Shown one piece after another: positions 10,523-19,733 of a DNA stretch of 64,000 nucleotides. The first letter of the stretch is position 1, and the number at the start of each line of letters is the position of its first letter. Under the pieces are notes generated by a model, which did not search any database, was not told the DNA's origin, and saw only the letters and a program-made list of their open reading frames with translations. The position numbers and the translations under genes were made by a program. Source of the DNA: a virus; the IMG/VR virus record IMGVR_UViG_3300023192_001329, positions 1 through 64,000 of that record. One strand, written 5' to 3'.

Positions 10523-11560
10523 ATGAACTTACTTAACGAAGTACGTATTACCATTGACCGCAATCGAGAAGAGACTGTTGATATCTGTAAGAAAGAAGCT
10601 ATCTACAAACCGCATTTACGCCTACTGGTATTAATGCGTCAAGAGCAGGGTATCATTGAAGATCCATCGATGAGTGATATTGACCAGTGTCTAGTGATGG
10701 ATAAGATGTTCTTTGAACGTCATCTTAAAGATATCAAGATCAATTCAGATCGAATTCTAACGCATCTAGCAGAAGTCCACAAGTCCAAGTGGTACCTTCG
10801 TCTGCCTAGTTGGTTAGATATCCCTAGAATGCTTGTCGTGGCCGATAAGGAGTATAACGACCAGGTTCGTATGGACGTTCAAACTCCTTACTTTGAGTTA
10901 GAACAAATCCCAAGTCTATCTACCGTTATCTCACACGTTCAACCGTCTAACTACCATGTCGAAGATGTATTGACGCCGTTTGGTGAGGTAAAGACTACAG
11001 TTAAGATCACACCACCTCTTGATCTTAGCCAGATCTTGTCTATCTTCCATACAGTGTCGACGCTTAAATGTGAATATACAAAAGAGCCAATTGGAAACCA
11101 GGGTTTATCTCTATCTCAGGAAGAGCTTAACTTTATTCAAGATGGTACAATACCAGAAAACATTAGCGTATTACGTGAACTAGCTACAATAGCTACATCG
11201 GCAACACCATATACAGCAAGTTTGTATTTCTTCTTACGTCGCTTTAAAGCACTAGACGATATAGACGCATATCAGCTTATTAGCTATAAGAGTCAGTGTA
11301 TGGATAAAGACGCTAAAGCGGCGATCATGGTGCGCGAGAAGAATAAGACATTCCTTACATCGCGTCAAATTAAGAATGCGCTTAAGAAGCTGTGTGCTCA
11401 TTACACCTTTGCGGCAGACATTGATCAGAAAGCGCTATTTGCCCAGGATTACGAGATGTTCAATACACTTCGCTTCCACAACAAACCATACGAGGCATTG
11501 TTAGAGTATCATCGTGAAACTGATTACCTAACTGAAGCCTTAAAGCGTCAAGCAGCATAA
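10523..11560 (+). CDS. Hypothetical protein, 345 aa
   Basis: Not recognised. It has an AAAAAAGGAT site 5' of ATG, lies 50 bases after TerL, and ends at the bidirectional hairpin at 11563. The protein is soluble, with a helical C-terminal third rich in Lys/Ala (SRQIKNALKKL near residue 278). It may be co-transcribed with TerL; a packaging or head role is possible but unsupported by motifs. Confidence 0.5.
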   Translation: MNLLNEVRITIDRNREETVDICKKEAIYKPHLRLLVLMRQEQGIIEDPSMSDIDQCLVMDKMFFERHLKDIKINSDRILTHLAEVHKSKWYLRLPSWLDIPRMLVVADKEYNDQVRMDVQTPYFELEQIPSLSTVISHVQPSNYHVEDVLTPFGEVKTTVKITPPLDLSQILSIFHTVSTLKCEYTKEPIGNQGLSLSQEELNFIQDGTIPENISVLRELATIATSATPYTASLYFFLRRFKALDDIDAYQLISYKSQCMDKDAKAAIMVREKNKTFLTSRQIKNALKKLCAHYTFAADIDQKALFAQDYEMFNTLRFHNKPYEALLEYHRETDYLTEALKRQAA

Positions 11561-11562
11561 CA

Positions 11563-11614
11563 ACGGCATAACCTACCTCTACCCGCGATAGGTAGAGGTA
11601 GGGTCTTTATGCCT
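11563..11614. terminator. Bidirectional terminator with ACGGCATA/TATGCC flanks
   Basis: A perfect 12-bp stem CCTACCTCTACC/GGTAGAGGTAGG sits between ACGGCATA (11563-11570) and TATGCC (11609-11614), between convergent genes. It reads as a terminator from both sides. Confidence 0.85.
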
Positions 11615-12081
11615 TATTGGTCAAATATCTTTTTAAAGTACTCCACATAGACTGAGTCGTAGCGGGTACCGGTTATTTGATTTTCTAATCGTTCGTACGC
11701 GTTGTGTTGTTGGGGGGTTAACGTACGATAAGTTAATGCCTGGATAATATCTTTATCGCTTATAAGACGACGAAGGTATACAGACACGAACTGTCTTCTT
11801 AACGGATCATGTAAAGGTAGTGTGTAGAGAACACCGATAAACTCCATCAACGTCTCATCGTCAAGTAGCTGGATTGTCTCATAGGGGATTTCAATTCCCC
11901 GGTGCAGCCACTCAACAAGTTTAACAAACGGGACCTGCTCCCCGTAGTAATGATGGATCTTATCCTGCAATGCATCTAAGCCTTCAAGGTAGGCCCTAGG
12001 TGGTTGTTTAAATGTTTTGTTTTTATACAACCTATATACATCACTAGCATAAACCGTTATAAGTACATGCAGACTAAACAT
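11614..12081 (-). CDS. Hypothetical protein, 155 aa
   Basis: The start is placed at the internal Met (12081) because AGGGG lies 8 bases upstream; an in-frame ATG ten codons earlier (12111) has no ribosome site. The N-terminus MFSLHVLITVYASDVYRLY could be a short membrane-associating helix; the rest is helical and soluble. It follows the 403-residue gene in the same operon. Function unknown. Confidence 0.45.
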   Translation of the reverse strand: MFSLHVLITVYASDVYRLYKNKTFKQPPRAYLEGLDALQDKIHHYYGEQVPFVKLVEWLHRGIEIPYETIQLLDDETLMEFIGVLYTLPLHDPLRRQFVSVYLRRLISDKDIIQALTYRTLTPQQHNAYERLENQITGTRYDSVYVEYFKKIFDQ

Positions 12082-12114
12082 GGTGACGACCCCTGGTGGG
12101 CTGTTAAACATATA

Positions 12115-13326
12115 CTAGTCGTAATGCTTCATGGTCAGAGATCTAAGAACAAGATAAAGCAGGATACCTGTTCTAACACTTGCCTTTACAGACGCGTTAC
12201 GTGAATCAACCGCATCTTCAGCAATCTCACCAGCCAATTCACGGATCTCCATGAGGTCATCTTGCACACTACGTGAAGACATGTAAATGGCTCGCATCTT
12301 AACTAACACTAGTGGTAGATTGGTAATATCCACCTTATTCTGTTGTAGATAGTGGAACGCGTGAATGATGGTTTTATCCAACAACGGCGTAATGACCTTA
12401 TCTTTACTATCTGAAACATTGTCACTCATATAACGCAAGCTATTAACCAATTGCTCAGGCGGCATCGTATGGATAGCTTTAGCAATGATGTCTACTAGCT
12501 CTTGTTTAATGAACGTCTCATCGTCACTTATTATGCGGTGTAGGTATTGTCTAAAACGCGTATAGTCATTGCGCTTGTCTTTTACAATACTCTCGCCATC
12601 AATATCTACAGAAGAAGAGACCGTAGTGATCTTAGCATCTTGCTCTCTAACTTTATGGAATACCTCAACAACCGCCTTAAATACCTCACGTATACGTGAC
12701 TGTATATCGTTAACCATATACACCACAGCATCGTCAGGTGCAAACGTACGGTAAGTATTATAGTGGATGCCTGTCTTAGCCAAGATGCTCTCAGAACGGT
12801 CTTTAACCAACGCACCCCACGAACCATGAACCTTTAATGAGAATTTCTTAGACAAACTTGCATATGTCATCATCGCTACACTCTTATCGGCGGGGTAGCG
12901 GAAATAGTGACTCATTAAAGAACTCAGGAACTTATAATGAAGCATGCTTAGTAGCGCAATTTGAACTTGTTCTTTCTCTTTACTACTTACATCACTTTCT
13001 TCAAAACGATGCAGGCACCAGATAATAGACAGGTTAACTAAGTCGCTACTCACCTTAAAGCTAGTATCGATAGAGTCCAATGAATAAACATCTGCTTTAA
13101 GTGCTACTTCATCAATCTGTAATACTTCATCAAACCACGTAATTTTGTCATCGTTGGTATAACGAATAGGGTAGACGCCAATCAGCGCATCCCCAAAGAA
13201 ATTAATCGAATCGTCTGTCTTAGTTACAAACCCATTGACATAGCCGATGATACGTCTAACTAGACCGCGATTAAAGACGACGTCTTGACCGATGTCATTA
13301 AAGACGGTTTTAAGTGTACCTGCCAT
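12115..13326 (-). CDS. Hypothetical protein, 403 aa
   Basis: Strong AAAGGAT site before ATG. The protein is mainly alpha-helical; residues 190-300 look like a long helical bundle (DDAVVYMVNDIQSRIREVF region). No membrane segment or known catalytic motif was found. Operon with the 155-residue gene. Function unknown; a virion component is possible given the neighbourhood. Confidence 0.5.
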   Translation of the reverse strand: MAGTLKTVFNDIGQDVVFNRGLVRRIIGYVNGFVTKTDDSINFFGDALIGVYPIRYTNDDKITWFDEVLQIDEVALKADVYSLDSIDTSFKVSSDLVNLSIIWCLHRFEESDVSSKEKEQVQIALLSMLHYKFLSSLMSHYFRYPADKSVAMMTYASLSKKFSLKVHGSWGALVKDRSESILAKTGIHYNTYRTFAPDDAVVYMVNDIQSRIREVFKAVVEVFHKVREQDAKITTVSSSVDIDGESIVKDKRNDYTRFRQYLHRIISDDETFIKQELVDIIAKAIHTMPPEQLVNSLRYMSDNVSDSKDKVITPLLDKTIIHAFHYLQQNKVDITNLPLVLVKMRAIYMSSRSVQDDLMEIRELAGEIAEDAVDSRNASVKASVRTGILLYLVLRSLTMKHYD

Positions 13327-13448
13327 ACGGGTATCCTTTAATTATTTAATAGAAATATACGGAGTAATCATAAAAATACACCTTCAACGTATATCTATAG
13401 GGTAGTTAACGCTATCTAGTGTTGAGGAAATTTGATACAGGAAGAAAT

Positions 13449-13775
13449 ATGTCAGACCCAGTAGAACGTATACATAAAGCGCTAAAAATAGTTGAAAAGC
13501 AAACGGCAATCGTACCGCAAGAAGATATTACGTTTGCAATACTTCGTAACGTGGATAGTAAGTTTCACGACCACGTGTTGGAATCACAATTAGGACTCGG
13601 TTCGGGTGTGGGTTATAGAAACCAAGAAAGACTCGAACAAGCCGGTTGGATTTTTGAAGATTTTAAGATCATCACTACAAAAGGTAAAGTCAATATACCT
13701 TACTTAGTGGGTAAAAAACGTAAACAAATCAAGAAGTTATTAGCTTCTGTTGATGACGATCCAAAAATAGTTTAG
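13449..13775 (+). CDS. Small basic hypothetical protein, 108 aa
   Basis: The start at ATG 13449 is chosen because AGGAAG lies just upstream; an in-frame GTG ten codons earlier lacks a site. The C-terminal third is Lys-rich (VGKKRKQIKKLL), suggesting nucleic-acid binding (inference). A GGGGTTTT/AAAACCCC hairpin follows. Function unknown. Confidence 0.5.
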   Translation: MSDPVERIHKALKIVEKQTAIVPQEDITFAILRNVDSKFHDHVLESQLGLGSGVGYRNQERLEQAGWIFEDFKIITTKGKVNIPYLVGKKRKQIKKLLASVDDDPKIV

Positions 13776-13803
13776 CGGTCAATTTAGACAAATACTATAC
13801 CCC

Positions 13804-13831
13804 GGGGTTTTAAAAACCCCCTGTAGTTTTT
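13804..13831 (+). terminator. Hairpin terminator without TATGCCGT
   Basis: Stem GGGGTTTT/AAAACCCC followed by CTGTAGTTTTT. It lies between the 108-residue gene and the Ntn-hydrolase-like gene. Confidence 0.5.
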
Positions 13832-13847
13832 GGTGTGGAGAGGACGC

Positions 13848-14384
13848 ATGACAACGATAGTCTGGGATGGACAGCAGTTGGCTAGTGATAGCCAGTTGAC
13901 TGTGAATTGGAATGTAATATCACAAGAACCTTTTATCAAGCTACAACTCTTAAAAGGGATCTTTATTAATCCGGAGACTAAGGAAGAAGATAACTTAGTA
14001 GGTATGGGCTTTTCAGGTGACGCTGCCCAAATCTATCCATTTAGAGACTGGCTATTAGCTGGTTGTAAGCGAGAAGAATACGCAGAAGAATTTAAAGAAT
14101 GCTGCGTCATTCTAGTATGCCGTAATTCAGTATGGCAATTTCACTACAGTCCCGACCCGCTACCGGTCAGGAACACTGTAGCAGTTGGATCAGGTTGCGA
14201 TTTTGCAACATCTGCATTATCATTAGGTAAGACAGCGCCAGAGGCTGTAAGACACGCTATTAAGCATGATGTTTATAGTAGTGGACCAGTGGTATGCTTA
14301 AGTATTGACGAAGCGGGAAAACCTTTCCTCCATCATTACAACGATGATGTTTCGTTAGAAGCCACCGCCTCTTTGGCGTGGTAG
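13848..14384 (+). CDS. Proteasome/HslV-like Ntn-hydrolase family protein, 178 aa
   Basis: Start at ATG 13848 with GAGAGGA upstream; upstream in-frame near-cognate starts would bury the N-terminus. Seen: MTTIVWDGQQLASDSQLT. Removing Met exposes Thr as N-terminal nucleophile, followed by the 'TTI-V-x-G-x-x-x-A-x-D-x-x-T' pattern of HslV and proteasome beta subunits. D13 and K30 (after Met removal) are candidate catalytic partners. A later GSGCDFATSAL block with 'A-V-R-x-A' fits the family's helices. Known family role: N-terminal nucleophile peptidase in ring assemblies. No partner unfoldase is seen here. Substrate unknown. Confidence 0.7.
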   Translation: MTTIVWDGQQLASDSQLTVNWNVISQEPFIKLQLLKGIFINPETKEEDNLVGMGFSGDAAQIYPFRDWLLAGCKREEYAEEFKECCVILVCRNSVWQFHYSPDPLPVRNTVAVGSGCDFATSALSLGKTAPEAVRHAIKHDVYSSGPVVCLSIDEAGKPFLHHYNDDVSLEATASLAW

Positions 14385-14428
14385 ATCCAATCTTTTTTTA
14401 AATTAAAATTATAAAACGGTAGCCGATT

Positions 14429-15031
14429 ATGCAACTTAATACGTTAATCAGTCAGGAAGTCAGAGTATGTCATACCCCAGAATCAGTAGATGTGTTTCAG
14501 GGGGAGGGGTTGAGTGTAAAACACCTTATGCATTTAAACAAAACGGATAGTTACGTAGACCAAGCAATTATGGTCTTAGTTTACATGCAGGGTAGTATTG
14601 TGCCAATGTACGTCACAATGTTTAACCATCCAACACACAACGTTTTTGAAGAGAAATACCAATTCAATAACTTAGTTGAACATATTAATCAAGGTTATAA
14701 ACAAAGTCATGACCTGCTTGTTATGTTAACGACCACGGAGCCTTTAAAGGTTATTACGCAGGGAAGCCAGCTTAAAGTTAAGTCTGGTGATGTGGATGTT
14801 GCTATCTTCACTAACAACCCGGTGGATGATCAGGATCCAGTAAATATACCTAATGTCAAGGGTGCATTTTATCTTGCTAACTTGTTCTTTGACAAATGTG
14901 GTTTAGATGATCATATCAGACAACAGTTTCTAACTACATTGTTAGAGATGTTATCGTTTGATAGAACTGGACGTCTAGATCGCCATGCTAATAGCGTTAG
15001 ACCTCTGTCGGGTACTATTAGATTACACTGA
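14429..15031 (+). CDS. Hypothetical protein, 200 aa
   Basis: Not recognised. The protein is soluble and alpha/beta, with no signal peptide and no clear motif. It follows the Ntn-hydrolase-like gene by 44 bases and ends at the terminator with TATGCCGT at 15041-15075, so the two are probably one transcript. Confidence 0.5.
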   Translation: MQLNTLISQEVRVCHTPESVDVFQGEGLSVKHLMHLNKTDSYVDQAIMVLVYMQGSIVPMYVTMFNHPTHNVFEEKYQFNNLVEHINQGYKQSHDLLVMLTTTEPLKVITQGSQLKVKSGDVDVAIFTNNPVDDQDPVNIPNVKGAFYLANLFFDKCGLDDHIRQQFLTTLLEMLSFDRTGRLDRHANSVRPLSGTIRLH

Positions 15032-15040
15032 TGTAATTTA

Positions 15041-15075
15041 GACCACGTGGCATCTAGCACGTGGTCTTATGCCGT
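15041..15075 (+). terminator. Terminator hairpin with TATGCCGT
   Basis: Stem GACCACGTG/CACGTGGTC followed by TATGCCGT (15068-15075), serving the plus-strand gene ending at 15031. Confidence 0.8.
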
Positions 15076-15076
15076 C

Positions 15077-15107
15077 ACGGCATAGAGTAGGCCCGAAGAC
15101 CTACCCT
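15077..15107 (-). terminator. Terminator hairpin for the minus-strand gene
   Basis: Back-to-back with the plus-strand terminator. On the minus strand a GTAGG/CCTAC stem is followed by TATGCCGT (ACGGCATA at 15077-15084 on plus). Each strand therefore has its own hairpin and motif. Confidence 0.7.
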
Positions 15108-15112
15108 AGAAA

Positions 15113-15898
15113 TTAAACACCTGAAGATGTTAGTTTGATATGGCGATGATAGGTTTCGTGGTCATCCATCATCAGTATCTTTTTCATCTTCGTATCGCGA
15201 TATTCGGTATACAGTTCTTCCGCATCAGCATAACCTTCTACAATATCACGGTAAATGCCCAATGACATTCCACCATGTAGCCTGGCAGTATCAATACTAA
15301 TAATAGACTGATTGTAGATGTAGCTCTTTACTGCAAACTCTACTAGTTTAGTAAACGCGGGAATGGTACGTGGGTTGAGGTTTTGCATGTCAGGGTCGTT
15401 ACTTACCACACAGCGTAAGACCGCGTTATTACTTAGAACACTCTCGGCTTCAACATGAATAGTGTTCTCATCAATCAATGTTACAGATGATGTGCTATTT
15501 GTTTCATAGCCGTTGGCGGCGTCAATGATGTTAAGCGATTCTCTAATCATAGACGAACTAGTAGTATACGTGCTAGTTGCTTCGTTCTCATTAAACCCAA
15601 GACTCATCACAGAGATAATGCTACGGCCTTGTGTGGCCGTTTTAGGAATAACGTAGACCTGGTGGCTTCCGTCATCGTAAGTCTTCTTAGCAGAGCGTAG
15701 AGAGAGCTCTATCTGTATACCACCTACTAAATTACAATCTACAAGAACACGAGGTTTAACTACCTTAGCGATGATCTGAGATTCAACGGATACCGGATAG
15801 TTGATAGTATTAAAACGTTTGTCTATAAAGACCTGACGTAGTATTTCCGCTGGGATTTTAAATGTGCAGTCCTGTACGGCTTTTTGAATGGGGCTCAT
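15113..15898 (-). CDS. Hypothetical protein, 261 aa
   Basis: Not recognised. Beta-rich N-terminal two thirds and a helical, charged C-terminus (YTEYRDTKMKKILM near residue 235). No signal peptide or membrane segment. It is monocistronic and divergent from phuZ. A virion role is possible from composition only. Confidence 0.5.
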   Translation of the reverse strand: MSPIQKAVQDCTFKIPAEILRQVFIDKRFNTINYPVSVESQIIAKVVKPRVLVDCNLVGGIQIELSLRSAKKTYDDGSHQVYVIPKTATQGRSIISVMSLGFNENEATSTYTTSSSMIRESLNIIDAANGYETNSTSSVTLIDENTIHVEAESVLSNNAVLRCVVSNDPDMQNLNPRTIPAFTKLVEFAVKSYIYNQSIISIDTARLHGGMSLGIYRDIVEGYADAEELYTEYRDTKMKKILMMDDHETYHRHIKLTSSGV

Positions 15899-16081
15899 GG
15901 TTATATCCCGTTAGCTGTAGATGACATATGAGTTAATTAATACATTTTCCGTTTATTTATGAAGACCTAGTACTGTGGTAAGCATTAAACTAACAAATGT
16001 ATATCTCATAGTCGAGGGGGTTATTAAATTTGTATTCACTTCATACTTTATCGAACAATCTAGGAATAAGAGGCGATTTTA

Positions 16082-17047
16082 ATGAGTAAACACACCTTAA
16101 GAATCTACGCGGCAGGCGGCTGCGCGACTAACTTAGCGAAGCCCTTTGTTGGTTTAGAATCGTCTGACATCTACGCCGATATCGATCCTGTTTTTGTAGA
16201 CACTAGCATGTCTAACATCGAAGGACCTATCACTGAAGAAATGTGCTACATCCTACCTGACGTAGATGGCTCAGGTAAGGTACGTCGTGAAAACCACCAA
16301 CGTATCTCTGATTCAATCAAAGACATCGTGTCAATTCACCCTCCAGGTGACTTTAACATTGTTATGTTCTCAGCCGCAGGTGGTTCAGGTTCAGTAGCTG
16401 GACCATTGATTGCTCGTCATCTTCTTGAAATTGAAGCACCATTGATCTGTATTGTAGTGGGTTCTACAGACTCTGCTATCACGTGTACTAACACACTTAA
16501 TACACTGAAATCATTAGATAGCATCTCACAAGCTGCAGAGCTACCTATCACATTGTTCTACGAGGAGAACGGTGCTGGTGTTAAACGTTCAGAAATTGAC
16601 AAGCGCGTCAAAGGTGCTATCGGTTCTATCAGTGCTTTGGTATCTGGCAACAACCGTGAACTTGATACTAAAGACATTTCAACATGGGTGTACTACAACC
16701 GTGCGTCTAAAGTTGAACCACAGTTAAGTCAGCTATCTATTCTTCGTGACAACACAGCGGTAGAAGGTCTTAATGAACCTATCTCTATTGCTTCATTGTT
16801 AGCAGACCCTGACACGGAGATGCCTGAAGCTGCGCCCGATTATCAATGTATCGGTTATCACCGTGATCAGTCTGGTGAGGTCCCTGACATGCACCTTGTG
16901 ATTTCTGTGAACGGCATTGAGCGTATCTACGAAGGTATTGCTAAGGCGCATGGTACTTACGAGAAGTCTACGTCTAAGCGTTCTCTAGACAGAAAGACTT
17001 TCGTTGGTGGTGGCGATCAAGTAACTAAAGATGGCATGGTACTGTAA
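16082..17047 (+). CDS. phuZ: PhuZ tubulin-like cytoskeletal GTPase
   Basis: Phage tubulin that forms dynamic filaments positioning the phage nucleus at midcell and carrying capsids. Seen: N-terminal YAAGGCATNLA nucleotide-binding loop; the tubulin/FtsZ signature loop as SAAGGSGSVAGP near residues 101-112 (family GGGTGSG); length 321, close to the known 315 of the 201phi2-1 protein. The last residues (GGGDQVTKDGMVL) form a flexible tail; known PhuZ tails make longitudinal contacts, but this one is not strongly acidic. Good AAGAGG ribosome site. It ends at the hairpin plus TATGCCG at 17069. Confidence 0.85.
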   Translation: MSKHTLRIYAAGGCATNLAKPFVGLESSDIYADIDPVFVDTSMSNIEGPITEEMCYILPDVDGSGKVRRENHQRISDSIKDIVSIHPPGDFNIVMFSAAGGSGSVAGPLIARHLLEIEAPLICIVVGSTDSAITCTNTLNTLKSLDSISQAAELPITLFYEENGAGVKRSEIDKRVKGAIGSISALVSGNNRELDTKDISTWVYYNRASKVEPQLSQLSILRDNTAVEGLNEPISIASLLADPDTEMPEAAPDYQCIGYHRDQSGEVPDMHLVISVNGIERIYEGIAKAHGTYEKSTSKRSLDRKTFVGGGDQVTKDGMVL

Positions 17048-17068
17048 GTACCCATCCAGAACGCATAC

Positions 17069-17098
17069 CGCCTCCCTGATGGGGAGGCGTCTATGCCG
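17069..17098 (+). terminator. Terminator after phuZ with TATGCCG
   Basis: Stem CGCCTCCC/GGGGAGGCG with a TGAT loop, followed by TATGCCG at 17092-17098. Confidence 0.8.
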
Positions 17099-17116
17099 CT
17101 TGTCAGTATTTTTCAG

Positions 17117-17127
17117 ACCTACATTAC
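17117..17127 (+). promoter_or_regulatory. Early-type promoter motif ACCTACATTAC
   Basis: 41 bases upstream of the first gene of the small-gene array. It matches the motif seen at 27904, 31601, 40691 and 45514. Similar to the phiKZ early promoter TATATTAC as I recall it. Confidence 0.65.
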
Positions 17128-17167
17128 TAGAGCAGTATAAGTAATATTACAGTGTGGAGATCGTACA

Positions 17168-17515
17168 ATGACAGTGCCTAACTACTTCCTGTTCGATATA
17201 ACAACAGCCCGTGAAATCGCAAAGCCCTTCATTATAGATTTACAAAAACATCTAAGCGGTAGACCAGAAGTCGATATTGACAAAGTATTAAATCAGTGGT
17301 TTGCCGAACGCCTAGTAACAATGGGCGTATTACATCATGACAACCCAATTGAAACTGACATGCCCCTAGGCGTAATCCTTTTCCTTAATAGCCTACCTGA
17401 CGTTATTAAAGGTTCAGTTGATCAACAGCTCTTTCGTGCCGTAAGTAATCACTGGCATCCGGACACATCAGTTAAAACGTATATTAAAGACCAGACGTTG
17501 GTCATTAATGCCTAA
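17168..17515 (+). CDS. Tandem small-protein family member 1, 115 aa
   Basis: First gene of the array. Shares the array plan: N-terminal hydrophobic strand ending in Asp (YFLFDIT), a helical core, and a C-terminal strand pair (VKTYIKDQTLVINA). GGAG before ATG; the early-type motif lies upstream. Function unknown; not recognised outside this array. Confidence 0.6.
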   Translation: MTVPNYFLFDITTAREIAKPFIIDLQKHLSGRPEVDIDKVLNQWFAERLVTMGVLHHDNPIETDMPLGVILFLNSLPDVIKGSVDQQLFRAVSNHWHPDTSVKTYIKDQTLVINA

Positions 17516-17530
17516 AAGGACCTACCCCCT

Positions 17531-18133
17531 ATGGCGATAAGTATAATACTCCCTTTACATGAATTTATAGATAACGTAGTACTACGTTCATCGCTGTTCT
17601 TCTATAACGTTGATCGCCCTAACCCGGTCAAACGTAACCACGCTAAAGCTATTGTTCATCAACTGGTTGACGATGCGTTAAGTCATTCATTTGCATGGGC
17701 ACCAAGTGTCGATAAGACATCGGGTCTGTTGGAGGAATTCTACCCGTGGATGACAACACATCCGGTATTTGGATCACGCTTCTATCAGCAATGTATAGAC
17801 CCGGTTGACGCTAGGCTAACTGAGATCTTAGGTACTTATGTAACGTACAACACACCTGACGTATGGAGCGTGAGAAAAGATGGCGATAGTATCGTCCTAG
17901 AAAACCTAGGTTCTCACATGAACAACGCTGCTCAAGGTTTTGCTGATAAGTTACAAAGCCTACTTCAAGAAGAATACGCAACGCGTTTAGGTTCATTACC
18001 AATACATCGCAATAATGCAACTACGGGTGATGATCTTAAACATCAAGTAGACTCTACGTACGGTGACCTGACAAACACCGTATTGCGTTTAATGGTTGAC
18101 AAAGATCTTAATTTGACAGGACAGCCCCAGTGA
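17531..18133 (+). CDS. Tandem small-protein family member 2 (long form), 200 aa
   Basis: Begins 15 bases after member 1. The N-terminal strand ISIILPLHEF and the later DGDSIVLENLG strand pair match the array plan. About 60 extra C-terminal residues, mostly helical and polar, are specific to this member. Its end overlaps the GTG of the next gene, suggesting translational coupling. Function unknown. Confidence 0.55.
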   Translation: MAISIILPLHEFIDNVVLRSSLFFYNVDRPNPVKRNHAKAIVHQLVDDALSHSFAWAPSVDKTSGLLEEFYPWMTTHPVFGSRFYQQCIDPVDARLTEILGTYVTYNTPDVWSVRKDGDSIVLENLGSHMNNAAQGFADKLQSLLQEEYATRLGSLPIHRNNATTGDDLKHQVDSTYGDLTNTVLRLMVDKDLNLTGQPQ

Positions 18134-18594
18134 GCCAGATCTCTATCATAGTTAGTTTTGATGATGTACATTCGCTGTGTTTTAAATACTTAGAACCTAT
18201 TATAGGTGGTGCGTATTTACAGTGTATGGACTATACATTGGTATTGGATTATGAAGTAGAAGTGTTTTTGCTTGGTGAAAACAACCGCTATATGGTTGGT
18301 GAAGATGTGACCGAGTCGTGGCTAGAAGAACTATGTCCAATGCCTGATATCCGCAGTGCGTTAAAGAAAGATATACGACGCTCTGTACAAGGCATCATTA
18401 CCCGTATCTTAGGCGGTGATAAAATTAGCAACCACCATTACGAGTATCAGCGTCTAGGTGACCAGTTTGAATATCTCATTGTAGATAAGGGTGATGTCAG
18501 AGATGCCGAGCTCGAAATGCTACGACGTTCAAATGACGAGCTTAAACAGAGAATACAGAATATGGAGGAAGGTTGGTGGGTCCAAGATACCTAA
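18130..18594 (+). CDS. Tandem small-protein family member 3, 154 aa
   Basis: GTG start overlapping the previous stop (GTGA). N-terminal strand ISIIVSFDD; strand pair LGDQFEYLIVDK near residue 115, then a coiled-coil-like tail (LEMLRRSNDELKQRI). It overlaps the next gene. Function unknown. Confidence 0.55.
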   Translation: MSQISIIVSFDDVHSLCFKYLEPIIGGAYLQCMDYTLVLDYEVEVFLLGENNRYMVGEDVTESWLEELCPMPDIRSALKKDIRRSVQGIITRILGGDKISNHHYEYQRLGDQFEYLIVDKGDVRDAELEMLRRSNDELKQRIQNMEEGWWVQDT

Positions 18595-18956
18595 TATTAG
18601 ATATCTCGCATGCGCGTGCTACTGAGAATCATTTAAACGGTTCCCTTGCAACTTACAATCTTAAGTTCACAGATTTATTAACAATGACAGTTGAGGCATT
18701 GACTAACCTTGAAGATTATTACACCAACGATGAAAAGGTCACCGATTACGGATTGATGTATCGGTGCCTTAATCAATACAACGACAGACATCGTAAGGAG
18801 TACACCTTTGAGGATATTCATGACATCTGCACGATAGCGCTTAGAATATACAAGACCATTTACCCGGCCATTGGTACATTCTTTCAGCGATATACGTTCA
18901 GTAGACTTATTGTCTCTCAGTGTCTTGGAGATGACCTATATGTTGAGTGCTGTTGA
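18576..18956 (+). CDS. Tandem small-protein family member 4, 126 aa
   Basis: GTG at 18576 is preferred over TTG at 18573 from spacing to GGAGGA. N-terminal strand YLILDIS is almost the YFLFDIT of member 1; it ends with the DDLYVECC strand. Its first 19 bases lie inside the previous gene and its last 17 inside the next. Function unknown. Confidence 0.6.
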   Translation: MGPRYLILDISHARATENHLNGSLATYNLKFTDLLTMTVEALTNLEDYYTNDEKVTDYGLMYRCLNQYNDRHRKEYTFEDIHDICTIALRIYKTIYPAIGTFFQRYTFSRLIVSQCLGDDLYVECC

Positions 18957-19350
18957 ACCAGAAGATAAATTCTTCATCATTGACGTTAGGCAATATATGT
19001 TAAAGCTTGATCAGCAAGATGTCCAAGCACTTAACAACATCAAGATGAATTATCATGATGTATTGCTTTTAGCAGCGACTAGTGCATTAACTAGTCAGTT
19101 TGATAAAGTCAAGGTCAAGGATCACGTAGAAGGTGAGCTCTACACATTACTTGATGAATATGATGAGCTGGGTGTGTCGGCCGATAACTACCATACGTTT
19201 ATGCATGTTATCAATATCACGCTACAAGTAGCATGGCCAATAACCCAGTCTGTAGATAATCTACAACGTAACATTCCCAACATCGAGTTTGTAGATGTTA
19301 ATATAGTGGGTGATACTACTGTTGTTTACACATACCACATGGTGGGATAA
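18940..19350 (+). CDS. Tandem small-protein family member 5, 136 aa
   Basis: The start is placed at ATG 18940, since GGAG lies 9 bases upstream and the N-terminal strand FFIIDVR then sits near the start as in its relatives. C-terminal strand pair GDTTVVYTYHM. Overlaps the previous gene by 17 bases. Function unknown. Confidence 0.6.
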   Translation: MLSAVEPEDKFFIIDVRQYMLKLDQQDVQALNNIKMNYHDVLLLAATSALTSQFDKVKVKDHVEGELYTLLDEYDELGVSADNYHTFMHVINITLQVAWPITQSVDNLQRNIPNIEFVDVNIVGDTTVVYTYHMVG

Positions 19351-19361
19351 GAGAATATACA

Positions 19362-19733
19362 ATGATAGTGATTATCGATTTACCTATGGATAGGCCGCCC
19401 TATCCTCCTGATCCCTCGCTGACAGCCGCAGATATAATTGAAGCGGCTACTGCGTTATGGGTTAATCAATTCATCGATGATGATAACTTTGATACACACA
19501 CGGTTGATCAGGTTGTTGATCATATCTGTAGCCGTATGGGTTTGAGTAGCGGTAAAAGTGAAGTACAGGAAATGATGTGTCATTACGTTAATGACATTAT
19601 ACTGGAGACCTACGAAGCGGTGGACAAGTCTCTACGCCGCATCATGACAACCTTTGGCAATCGGCCATTGATTGACTACGTAGGTACTAGCTTCCCTACA
19701 CTGCTTGTCCAAGTTCATCTAGATGACCGCTAA
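19362..19733 (+). CDS. Tandem small-protein family member 6, 123 aa
   Basis: N-terminal strand IVIIDLP followed by a Pro-rich loop, a helical middle, and a C-terminal LLVQVHL strand. Its last 11 bases overlap the next start. Function unknown. Confidence 0.6.
   Translation: MIVIIDLPMDRPPYPPDPSLTAADIIEAATALWVNQFIDDDNFDTHTVDQVVDHICSRMGLSSGKSEVQEMMCHYVNDIILETYEAVDKSLRRIMTTFGNRPLIDYVGTSFPTLLVQVHLDDR

Noticed and set aside
12004-12754. Plus-strand reading frames opposite the 403- and 155-residue minus-strand genes
   Set aside because: They lie wholly or mostly inside minus-strand genes that have proper ribosome sites.
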